DNA of 6,289 bases, from contig DXUR01000164.1 of the NCBI GenBank assembly GCA_019417795.1, forward strand, positions 1 through 6,289, in the 5' to 3' direction. The notes beneath the pieces were generated by a model, which searched no databases, was not told where the DNA came from, and saw nothing but the letters and a program-made list of their open reading frames with translations. A program made the position numbers and the translations under genes. This document shows, in pieces, positions 1 through 5,420 of the stretch. Source of the stretch: Clostridiales bacterium (GTDB lineage: Bacteria > Bacillota_A > Clostridia > Oscillospirales > Oscillospiraceae). How positions within the stretch are numbered: the first letter of the stretch is position 1; each line of letters starts with the position of its first letter.

Positions 1-861
1 TTCAAATTCCGACCGTTTGGCCAGCTGCACGGCAGCCCACACGGCGGCGCCGGAGGAGATGCCCACCAGCACGCCCTCCCGTTTGCCGATCAGCTTGCCG
101 GTGGCGAAAGCGTCCTCATTTTCCACGGGGATGATCTCGTCATACACCTTGGTGTCCAGTACGTCGGGGACAAAGCCTGCGCCGATACCCTGGATCTTGT
201 GAGCGCCGCCGTGGCCCTCGCTGAGGACGGGGGAGCTCTTAGGCTCCACGGCCACCACCTTTACGGCGGGATTTTTGCTTTTAAGGAACTGCCCCACGCC
301 GGTAAGGGTGCCGCCAGTGCCTACGCCGGCTACGAACGCATCCACCTGACCGTCCGTATCCGCCCAGATCTCCGGGCCGGTGGTCTCAAAATGGGCCTTG
401 GGGTTGGCGGGATTTACGAACTGACCGGGAATGAAGCTGTTTGGGATCTCTCTTGCCAGCTCATCGGCCTTGGCAATGGCGCCCTTCATGCCCTGAGAGC
501 CTTCGGAGAGAACCAGCTCCGCGCCGTAGGCTTTCATGATCTGACGGCGCTCCACGCTCATGGTTTCCGGCATGACGATGATGATCCGGTAGCCCCGGGC
601 GGCGGCTACGGAGGCCAGACCGATGCCAGTGTTGCCGCTGGTGGGCTCAATGATGACAGAACCGGGCTTCAAAAGGCCCTTGGCCTCAGCGTCATCGATC
701 ATAGCCTTGGCAATGCGGTCCTTCACGCTGCCGGCGGGATTGAAATATTCCACCTTGGCCACGATTCTGGCCTTCAGACCAAATTCTTGTTCCAGATGGG
801 TCAGCTCCAGCAAGGGGGTATGGCCGATCAACTGATCGGCGGCGGTATAGATACGAGACAT
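1..861 (-). CDS. cysK: Cysteine synthase A (O-acetylserine sulfhydrylase), 3' end cut by window edge
   Basis: PLP enzyme that makes L-cysteine from O-acetyl-L-serine and sulfide in the cytoplasm. The 287 visible residues carry the family hallmarks: [10 protein letters not shown] with the presumed Schiff-base lysine at K47, the substrate loop TSGNTG at 74-79, the phosphate-binding GTGGT at 181-185, KIQGIGAGF at about 222-230, and SSGAA at 269-273, whose serine is expected to contact the PLP ring nitrogen. Usual length is about 300-310 residues, so only a short C-terminal piece is missing. The ATG at 859-861 is chosen because AAGGAG lies just upstream and the protein then starts in the normal place ([20 protein letters not shown]). 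It has its own promoter and leader and is not fused to the upstream kinase unit. The visible part contains no Cys. Cystathionine beta-synthase-like or CysM-type enzymes are the alternatives, but the motif set favours CysK. Confidence 0.95.
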   Translation of the reverse strand, partial: MSRIYTAADQLIGHTPLLELTHLEQEFGLKARIVAKVEYFNPAGSVKDRIAKAMIDDAEAKGLLKPGSVIIEPTSGNTGIGLASVAAARGYRIIIVMPETMSVERRQIMKAYGAELVLSEGSQGMKGAIAKADELAREIPNSFIPGQFVNPANPKAHFETTGPEIWADTDGQVDAFVAGVGTGGTLTGVGQFLKSKNPAVKVVAVEPKSSPVLSEGHGGAHKIQGIGAGFVPDVLDTKVYDEIIPVENEDAFATGKLIGKREGVLVGISSGAAVWAAVQLAKRSEFE

Positions 862-1004
862 AAGATGATCTCCTTTTTGTATTGTAGAATGATTTATTGA
901 GAAATGGAAAACGGATCATTCCTGACAACATCGGAAGCCTGGTGTCATACGGTTCATGGAAATCCTCTTTTCTGAGCGAATAAATATAACCAATCAAGTA
1001 GGTT
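862..1004 (-). promoter_or_regulatory. cysK leader RNA with two mutually exclusive pairings
   Basis: Pairing A: GGAT (962-965) with ATCC (913-916) and TTCC (958-961) with GGAA (919-922), with a 2-nt bulge, plus an inner 5-bp stem of TGACA (943-947) with TGTCA (923-927). This covers part of the leader peptide's ribosome site and its start codon. Pairing B: the segment 913-919, which includes the leader peptide stop codon, pairs with 865-872, with A871 bulged. This hides part of the cysK Shine-Dalgarno (AGGAG, 870-874). Segment 913-919 cannot do both. Neither hairpin is followed by a proper U-run, so control of translation is more likely than transcription termination. The pairings were read by eye and energies were not computed. 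Confidence 0.4.
916..957 (-). CDS. Candidate Cys-Cys leader peptide upstream of cysK (13 codons)
   Basis: Short reading frame inside the cysK 5' leader, peptide MNRMTPGFRCCQE, ending in TGA. It begins 6 nt after a good Shine-Dalgarno (GAGG at 964-967), so translation is plausible. Codons 10 and 11 are both TGT. In the other coding regions of this window I count 15 TGC against 2 TGT Cys codons, so the pair is unusual in codon use as well as in being adjacent. The stop lies 54 nt before the cysK ATG and in the same frame, with no other stop between. No protein family is recognised; the proposed role is as a cysteine-sensing leader peptide rather than a product with its own function. This is inference from position, ribosome site and codon content; a chance ORF remains possible. 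Confidence 0.55.
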   Translation of the reverse strand: MNRMTPGFRCCQE

Positions 1005-1005
1005 A
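987..1005. promoter_or_regulatory. Inverted repeat over the cysK start point, candidate repressor operator
   Basis: TAACC, nine bases, GGTTA: perfect 5-bp arms plus one further matched pair in the spacer. It starts 5 bp downstream of the TATAAT box and covers the predicted start point, the usual place for a repressor to block a strong promoter. In Firmicutes, cysteine genes are often controlled by the Rrf2-family repressor CymR, but the arm spacing does not let me assign this site to it. No matching regulator is in the window. Confidence 0.5.
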
Positions 1006-1010
1006 ATGGG

Positions 1011-1039
1011 ATTATACGGCGGCGCATTTCCATTGTCAA
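1011..1039 (-). promoter_or_regulatory. Sigma-A promoter of cysK
   Basis: On the minus strand, TTGACA (1034-1039) and TATAAT (1011-1016) are separated by exactly 17 bp, a full match to the vegetative consensus. Transcription should start near 1004, giving a leader of about 140 nt before the cysK ATG. The -35 box lies about 10 bp beyond the T-run of the kinase terminator, so cysK is an independent transcription unit. Confidence 0.9.
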
Positions 1040-1047
1040 GAGGAAAT

Positions 1048-1082
1048 TTAAAAAAATCCGGGTTTCCAGCAGAAAAACCCGG
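1048..1082 (-). terminator. Intrinsic terminator of the kinase gene
   Basis: On the minus strand an 8-bp stem, CCGGGTTT with AAACCCGG (1075-1082 and 1058-1065), closes a 9-nt loop and is followed by A and a run of seven T (1050-1056). It lies about 55 nt after the kinase stop codon and just before the cysK promoter. Confidence 0.85.
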
Positions 1083-1103
1083 CGGACACAGAGTGTGTCC
1101 GCC
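1081..1103 (-). repeat. 10-bp hairpin directly upstream of, and overlapping, the terminator stem
   Basis: GGCGGACACA, a 3-nt loop, then TGTGTCCGCC: a perfect 10-bp inverted repeat. Positions 1081-1082 belong to both this stem and the terminator stem, so the two hairpins compete for two bases or stack coaxially. Likely a 3'-end stabilising structure or a tandem terminator part; it has no T-run of its own. Confidence 0.65.
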
Positions 1104-1135
1104 AGGGATCGGATGGAGTTGTCTGCAAATGGAGA

Positions 1136-2800
1136 TCACGTCTTGTAAATGCCGCCGCCTACAAATTCCCGCATCAGGGAGGTCTGGGGTACGTCATCTG
1201 CCGGGACTGGCAGGAAGTAGTCCAGGAATTTCAGGAGCCGCTTGGCTTCCAGATATTCGTCGCTGCCCCGGGGGACGCCGAACAGCAGCGGCTGCACATA
1301 GGGCTTCAGCAGGGCAGTTTCGTAAATGAGGGAGGAGTTGAACACCGTATCGGCGCTGTCCTGATAGGGGAAGATGTTCTGTTCCTCGCCCCGGCGGACG
1401 GAGGGCCACATTTTGATGGTGGCCTGAGCACCGTAGCCCCGGGTCCGGGCGTCCCGTTCAATGCGGCGGAGCAGCCGGGCGTCGGTGGTGGGAATGCGGT
1501 TGTGATCGTCGATATTCAGGGTGGTCAGGCAGCTGATGTAAATTTTGTACTTGCTCTCCTTAGGCAGAGAGTGGGAAAATTCGTCGTTCAGGCAGTGGAT
1601 GCCCTCAATCACCAGTACGTCGCCGTCTCCCAGCGTCAGCTTTTCACCGTTGTATTCCCGGACGCCCTTTTTGAAGTTGAAGGTGGGCATATCCACCGTT
1701 TCGCCCTTCAGCAGACGGCTCATATCGCTGTTGAACTGCTCCACGTCCATAGCGCCCAGTCCCTCAAAATCGTACTGGCCGTTGGCATCTCTGGGGGTGT
1801 CCTCCCGGTTGCGGAAGTAGTTGTCTGTGGCGATGGGATGGGGCCGCAGGCCGCAGGCCATCAGTTGAGTGGACAGCCGGTGAGAGAAGGTGGTTTTGCC
1901 AGAGGAGGAGGGACCGGCGATCATCACGAAGCGGACGTCCTTCCGCCGGGCGATCTCCTCGGCAATGTCACCCACTCGCTTTTCCATCAGGGCTTCGTGG
2001 GCCAAAATCAACTGGGTGGCGTTGCCTTCAGCAATCATGTCATCCATCTCCCCTACGTTGGAGATATACATGGCGGCGGAGCGATCCTCGGCGTCATGCA
2101 TGGCCTGAAACACCTTCATAGAGGGCGTGAACTTACCTACCTGCTCCGGTTCCTCCAGCGACGGCAGGCGGAGGATGAAGCCATCCTCAAACAGCTCCAG
2201 AGCAAACCACTGAAGATAACCGGTGTCCGGTACCATGTAGCCGTAGAAATAGTCAGTGAAGCCGTCCAACGTGTAAAGATTGACCCGGGAGCTGATGCGG
2301 TATTTCAGGAGCCGGGCCTTATCCTCCATGCCGTTTTCTGTCAAAAAGGCCGCGGCGTCTTCGATATCCACAGACTGCTTTTCGATGGGCAGAACCTGAC
2401 GGACCAGCTCCCGCATCCGGTCCTCGATCCGGTGCAGCAGGGTGTTATCCAACGTGAAGCTGCCTCTGGCCCGGCAGAACAGAGCATTGCTCAGGGAAAA
2501 TTCCACCCGGACGTGCTCCACCTGCTCCCGGCCTACCACGTCATAAAATGCCTTGAGCATCAGAAGAATGGCGCTGCGCTCATAGGTCTGGCGGCCCGGC
2601 TTGTCGGCGGCAGTGACCATGGAGAGGGAGCAGTCCCGCTTCACGGTCTTTTGCAGCTCCCGGAGCTTGCCGTCCCGGTTCACCAGCAGGATCTGGTGGG
2701 GATAGTTCTCCTGAAATTCCGCGGCGATGGCGCGGTAAGTGGTTCCGTAGGGATACTGGTGTATCGTGCCGTTCACGGTGACGTTCAGCATGGTTTCCAT
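1136..2800 (-). CDS. TGS-domain / SAD-like / uridine kinase fusion protein (nucleoside kinase family)
   Basis: A 554-residue soluble protein of the clostridial uridine kinase-like family fused to threonyl-tRNA-synthetase-type N-terminal domains. Residues 1-65 read as a TGS domain (LNVTVNGTIHQYPYGTTYRAIA). Residues about 70-250 look like the synthetase second additional domain, though I do not see the editing-site histidine motif. Residues about 290-500 are a P-loop phosphoribulokinase/uridine kinase domain: Walker A GPSSSGKTT at 296-304, the substrate-side DNYF at 326-329, IEGIHCLN at 398-405, and the basic stretch RLLRRIERDARTRG at 442-455, which resembles a lid. The C-terminus SLMREFVGGGIY is typical of the family. 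ATG 2798-2800 is chosen for AAAGGAG 6 nt upstream; Met4 is an alternative. It is a single-gene unit with its own promoter and terminator. Nucleoside phosphorylation is inferred from the kinase domain; the true substrate is unknown. Confidence 0.85.
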   Translation of the reverse strand: METMLNVTVNGTIHQYPYGTTYRAIAAEFQENYPHQILLVNRDGKLRELQKTVKRDCSLSMVTAADKPGRQTYERSAILLMLKAFYDVVGREQVEHVRVEFSLSNALFCRARGSFTLDNTLLHRIEDRMRELVRQVLPIEKQSVDIEDAAAFLTENGMEDKARLLKYRISSRVNLYTLDGFTDYFYGYMVPDTGYLQWFALELFEDGFILRLPSLEEPEQVGKFTPSMKVFQAMHDAEDRSAAMYISNVGEMDDMIAEGNATQLILAHEALMEKRVGDIAEEIARRKDVRFVMIAGPSSSGKTTFSHRLSTQLMACGLRPHPIATDNYFRNREDTPRDANGQYDFEGLGAMDVEQFNSDMSRLLKGETVDMPTFNFKKGVREYNGEKLTLGDGDVLVIEGIHCLNDEFSHSLPKESKYKIYISCLTTLNIDDHNRIPTTDARLLRRIERDARTRGYGAQATIKMWPSVRRGEEQNIFPYQDSADTVFNSSLIYETALLKPYVQPLLFGVPRGSDEYLEAKRLLKFLDYFLPVPADDVPQTSLMREFVGGGIYKT

Positions 2801-2861
2801 AGAATTCTCCTTTCAAATATGGCTGCGGGAGGGTTCTCCCGGTGATCGTTCGTTTTTCTCT

Positions 2862-2890
2862 ATTATACGGTGCGGAACCGCCGGGTTCAA
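2862..2890 (-). promoter_or_regulatory. Predicted sigma-A promoter of the kinase gene
   Basis: On the minus strand, TTGAAC (2885-2890) and TATAAT (2862-2867) are 17 bp apart, with the start point expected near 2855. The leader of about 55 nt contains a 6-bp hairpin, CGGGAG-AACC-CTCCCG (2826-2841), ending about 10 nt before the ribosome site; it has no T-run and its role is unclear. Confidence 0.7.
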
Positions 2891-2941
2891 TGGGTAAAGT
2901 GTAAACATCTGCCCAAAAGCGGACCGTTCCGGCCCCGGCCC

Positions 2942-2970
2942 TTGCTTTTTGCCGGGTTTCATTGTAAAAT
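2942..2970 (+). promoter_or_regulatory. Predicted promoter of the tetR-family gene
   Basis: TTGCTT (2942-2947), a 17-bp spacer, then TAAAAT (2965-2970). The start point would fall near 2977, about 25 nt before the ATG. It is divergent from the kinase promoter, with the two -35 boxes about 50 bp apart. Confidence 0.5.
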
Positions 2971-2977
2971 TTTCACA
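2963..2977. promoter_or_regulatory. Near-palindrome over the tetR -10 box, candidate autoregulatory operator
   Basis: TGTAAAATTTTCACA: six of seven symmetric pairs match around a central T. It covers the -10 box and start region of the TetR-family gene. TetR repressors often bind such sites in their own promoters, but the AT-rich core can arise by chance. Confidence 0.3.
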
Positions 2978-3002
2978 GCTACATTGCAGGGAGGACAACG
3001 CC

Positions 3003-3593
3003 ATGGCAAAACGAAACAGCCGCAATACCCGGGGACGGATCATCTCCGCCGCTTGGAAGCTCTTTTATGAGCAGGGATATGACGGCACCACGGTAGAGGA
3101 TATCGTTTTTGAATCCGGCACCTCCAAAGGCTCCTTCTACCATTATTTTGACGGCAAGGACGCCCTGATGGGCACCTTGGCCTATGTGTTCGACGAAAAA
3201 TACGAGGACCTGATGCCCACGCTGAACCCGGAGAAGGGTGCCATCGAGACGCTGGCCTATATCAACCATGAGCTGTATGTGATGATCGAGTCCAGCGTGT
3301 CCATCGACCTGCTGACCCGTCTGCTGTCCACCCAGCTGCTGGCCCGGGGAGAAAAGCACCTGCTGGACCGGAGCCGGGTCTACTTCCGCTTGCTGAAAAA
3401 GATCGTCCGTCAGGGTGCGGAGCGGGGCGAATTCCGCCCTGGTCTGGCTCAGGAGGAGATTGTCCGGGCCTTCGCCATGTGGGAACGGGCACAGCTTTAC
3501 GACTGGTGCCTGTGCGGCGGGGACTACTCTCTGGTGGCCTACGCGGAGAAGATGACGCCCCTGTTTTTGGAGAGTTTCCGAGTCAGAGAATAA
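3003..3593 (+). CDS. TetR/AcrR-family transcriptional regulator
   Basis: A 196-residue DNA-binding repressor-type protein. Residues about 10-56 form the TetR helix-turn-helix: an initial helix (RIISAAWKLFYEQGYDGTTV), then TVEDIVFESGTSKGSFYHYF, where GTSKGSFYHYF (39-49) is the recognition-helix signature, followed by DGKDAL. The rest is a helical ligand and dimer domain with no recognisable ligand motif; a conserved-looking ERAQLYDWCLCGGD lies near the C-terminus. ATG 3003 is preferred over the in-frame ATG at 2949 because GGGAGG lies 8 nt upstream, the product has the usual family length, and 2949 falls before the predicted start point. The next gene, the symporter, is downstream on the same strand but separated by a palindrome and its own promoter. 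The target and ligand are unknown; its own promoter is the most natural candidate. Confidence 0.9.
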   Translation: MAKRNSRNTRGRIISAAWKLFYEQGYDGTTVEDIVFESGTSKGSFYHYFDGKDALMGTLAYVFDEKYEDLMPTLNPEKGAIETLAYINHELYVMIESSVSIDLLTRLLSTQLLARGEKHLLDRSRVYFRLLKKIVRQGAERGEFRPGLAQEEIVRAFAMWERAQLYDWCLCGGDYSLVAYAEKMTPLFLESFRVRE

Positions 3594-3678
3594 ATCTTAT
3601 TTTTTGTTTTTCAAGTATTCCATCTTTCTGTACAGTATAAAACTGTTGAAATACAAAGAGAAACATGATATCACAAGA

Positions 3679-3710
3679 AACGCCGTATAGAATTAATTCT
3701 ATACGGCGTT
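3679..3710. terminator. Perfect 32-bp palindrome between tetR and the symporter, probable terminator
   Basis: Two exact 16-bp arms meet without a spacer (3679-3694 and 3695-3710), with AACGCCGTATAG on the left, GAATTAATTC at the centre and CTATACGGCGTT on the right. On the plus strand the hairpin is followed by a T-rich but broken tract (CTGTATTTCATTCTTG), so termination of the tetR transcript is plausible though not textbook. It ends just upstream of the symporter promoter. A protein-binding site or a mobile palindromic repeat is the alternative. Confidence 0.55.
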
Positions 3711-3735
3711 CTGTATTTCATTCTTGTTTGCGTTG

Positions 3736-3748
3736 TGGTATGATACCA
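3736..3748. promoter_or_regulatory. Extended -10 promoter of the symporter overlapped by a 13-bp palindrome
   Basis: TGG-TATGAT (3736-3744) is an extended -10 element (TGn followed by a -10 hexamer); no good -35 box is present at 16-18 bp. The same bases form the perfect palindrome TGGTAT-G-ATACCA (3736-3748). A repressor bound here would occlude RNA polymerase. The start point would lie near 3751, about 29 nt before the ATG. The binding protein is unknown; the shape fits several HTH families, including GntR-type sites. Confidence 0.5.
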
Positions 3749-3779
3749 AGCATTGAAGTGTTAAAGGAGAGAGTATTGT

Positions 3780-5309
3780 ATGACATCCGCACAGATCGCG
3801 ATCATGACAACGATCATTTTGTATCTCTGTCTGGTGATTTTCACCGGCGTGATGATCGGTAAACGAAGCAAGAAGAGCGCTGAAGGCTTTTATCTCGGCG
3901 GCCGGGGCATGGGCCCCCTGGTCACGGCCATGAGCGCGGAAGCCAGCGATATGAGCAGCTATCTGCTTATGGGTATCCCCGGCCTCGCCTATCTCAGCGG
4001 CGTGGCGGACGCCAGCTGGACCGCCATCGGCCTTGCCATCGGCACCTACCTGAATTTCCTGCTGGTGGCCCGCCGCCTGCGGCGTTACAGCGTGGAGTTG
4101 GACGCCATCACCATCCCCAGCTTTATCTCCAAGCGCTACGGGGAGAAAAAGCCCATCATTATGGGTATCGCCTCTCTCATCATCCTGGTGTTCTTCGTGC
4201 CCTATGTGGCCTCCGGTCTGGCGGCGATCGGCAAGCTGTTCAACAGCCTGTTCGGCTGGAATTACATGCTTTCTGTGATCGTGGGCGCCATTGTCATCAT
4301 CAGCTATACTTCCGTGGGCGGCTTCAGCGCCGTCGCCACTATGGACCTGATCCAGTCTGTGATTATGACCGTCGCCCTGTGCATCATCGTGGTGTTCGGC
4401 ATTGTGCAGGCCGGCGGTATGGATGCTGTTCTGGCTCATGCCAGCAGCCTTCCCGGTTTTCTGAGCTTTGGTCAGACCTATAACGCCGCCTCCGGACAGG
4501 CGGAGCCTTACGGTTTGATCCGCATTGTTTCCATGCTGGCGTGGGGCCTTGGCTACTTCGGTATGCCCCATATTCTGGTGCGCTTTATGGCCATCCGGCA
4601 CGAGGATGAGCTGAAGCTCTCCCGCCGGATCGCTTCCATCTGGGTGGTGATCTCCATGGCCGTGGCCGTGTTTATCGGCATCGTGGGCCATGCCGTGTCC
4701 AATGTGGGGCGCATCCCCATGCTGGAGGGCAGCGCCACGGAGACGGTCATTGTCCGGCTGTCTGACCTGCTTTCCTCTTACGGTTTGCTGCCTGCCATTG
4801 TGGCTGGCTGCATTCTGGCGGGCATTCTGGCGGCTACCATGTCCACGGCGGACTCTCAGCTTTTGGCGGCAGCCTCCGCGTTTTCTGAAAACGTATTGCA
4901 GGATGTGTTCGGCGTCAAGCTGACTTCCAAGCAGAATATGCTGGCCGCCCGTCTGACGGTGGTGGTGATCGCGTTTATCGCCATCTTCCTGGCGGCGGAC
5001 CCCAACAGCAACGTGTTCAAGATCGTCTCCTTCGCATGGGCCGGCTTCGGCGCAACCTTTGGCCCCGCTGTGCTGTTCGCCCTTTTCTGGAGACGCAGCA
5101 ACCGTCAGGGTGTGCTGGCAGGTCTGGTGGCCGGCGGTCTGATGATCTTCGCATGGAAGTTCTGCGTCCGGCCTCTGGGCGGCATCTGGGACATCTATGA
5201 GCTGATGCCTGCTTTCATCGTCAACTGCATCGTGCTGGTGGTGGTCTCGCTGGCTACCCCCGCACCTGACAAGAGCATTACGGACGTGTTCGACAAGGTC
5301 CGGGACTAA
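3780..5309 (+). CDS. putP: Sodium:solute symporter, Na+/proline symporter (PutP-like)
   Basis: Inner-membrane transporter of the SSS family, 509 residues against about 502 for E. coli PutP, predicted to couple proline uptake to Na+ entry. It shows the repeated long hydrophobic segments of a protein with about 13 membrane spans. Recalled from E. coli PutP: SAEASDMSSYLLMG (52-65) contains D57, matching the Na+-site Asp55; MSTADSQLL (354-362) contains S355/T356, matching Ser340/Thr341; FFVPYVASG (138-146) contains Y142, matching Tyr140; and WGLGYFGMPHIL (255-266) contains W255 and Y259, matching the proline-contacting Trp244 and Tyr248. Keeping all of these argues for proline rather than pantothenate or another SSS substrate, but this was not tested by alignment. 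The start is set by AAAGGAG 10 nt upstream. It has its own promoter and a strong terminator, so it is a single-gene unit. Confidence 0.85.
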   Translation: MTSAQIAIMTTIILYLCLVIFTGVMIGKRSKKSAEGFYLGGRGMGPLVTAMSAEASDMSSYLLMGIPGLAYLSGVADASWTAIGLAIGTYLNFLLVARRLRRYSVELDAITIPSFISKRYGEKKPIIMGIASLIILVFFVPYVASGLAAIGKLFNSLFGWNYMLSVIVGAIVIISYTSVGGFSAVATMDLIQSVIMTVALCIIVVFGIVQAGGMDAVLAHASSLPGFLSFGQTYNAASGQAEPYGLIRIVSMLAWGLGYFGMPHILVRFMAIRHEDELKLSRRIASIWVVISMAVAVFIGIVGHAVSNVGRIPMLEGSATETVIVRLSDLLSSYGLLPAIVAGCILAGILAATMSTADSQLLAAASAFSENVLQDVFGVKLTSKQNMLAARLTVVVIAFIAIFLAADPNSNVFKIVSFAWAGFGATFGPAVLFALFWRRSNRQGVLAGLVAGGLMIFAWKFCVRPLGGIWDIYELMPAFIVNCIVLVVVSLATPAPDKSITDVFDKVRD

Positions 5310-5319
5310 AAAGCTTATT

Positions 5320-5351
5320 AAAAAGCGGTGGGCTCAGCCCACCGCTTTTTT
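5320..5351. terminator. Bidirectional intrinsic terminator after putP
   Basis: AAAAAGCGGTGGGC, loop TCA, GCCCACCGCTTTTTT: a 14-bp stem with A-run and T-run flanks, 10 nt after the putP stop. The A-run on the other side gives a T-run on the minus strand too, so it can stop transcription from both converging genes. Confidence 0.95.
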
Positions 5352-5383
5352 AACTGATTCGGCCGGAAACGGCGCAAACAATG

Positions 5384-5419
5384 AACCAGCCCGCCGACCG
5401 GAAGGTCGGCGGGCTGGTT
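5384..5419 (-). terminator. 16-bp hairpin directly 3' of tRNA-Sec, probable selC terminator or processing signal
   Basis: Perfect 16-bp arms (5384-5399 and 5404-5419) with a 4-nt loop. On the minus strand the stem begins 2 nt after the encoded CCA of tRNA-Sec. The tail on that strand is only moderately T-rich (CATTGTTTG). On the plus strand it is followed by TTTT and the loop reads GGAA, a GNRA-type tetraloop. Together with the terminator at 5320-5351 it insulates the two converging units. Confidence 0.7.
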
Positions 5420-5420
5420 T

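Noticed and set aside
199..900. 233-codon plus-strand frame
   Set aside because: Antisense shadow of cysK, whose motifs and ribosome site are clear.
870..918. Selenocysteine insertion at the leader-peptide UGA
   Set aside because: Bacterial SECIS hairpins lie just 3' of the UGA. Here that stretch is AU-rich with no stable stem, and the cysK start has its own strong ribosome site.
862..1004. T-box or SAM riboswitch in the cysK leader
   Set aside because: No T-box antiterminator signature (TGG-containing bulge and conserved 14-nt element) or S-box core is visible, and the leader is too short at about 140 nt for a typical T-box with terminator.
692..1039. 115-codon minus-strand frame running through the cysK leader into cysK
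   Set aside because: It is out of frame with cysK, starts upstream of the predicted transcription start and lacks a ribosome site; the CysK reading is unambiguous.
1502..2845. 447-codon plus-strand open frame
   Set aside because: It lies antisense across the well-supported kinase gene, in a GC-rich region where the opposite frame stays open. It has no recognisable domain or ribosome site; the translation is a low-complexity shadow.
2934..2956. CCCGGC/GCCGGG hairpin before tetR as a terminator
   Set aside because: The 6-bp stem overlaps the tetR promoter spacer and is not followed by a proper T-run; no gene reads into it from the left on the plus strand.
3699..4691. 330-codon minus-strand frame with a His/Asp/Gly-rich product
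   Set aside because: Antisense to putP; the His-rich composition results from reading the reverse complement of membrane-protein codons. It is not a metal-binding protein.
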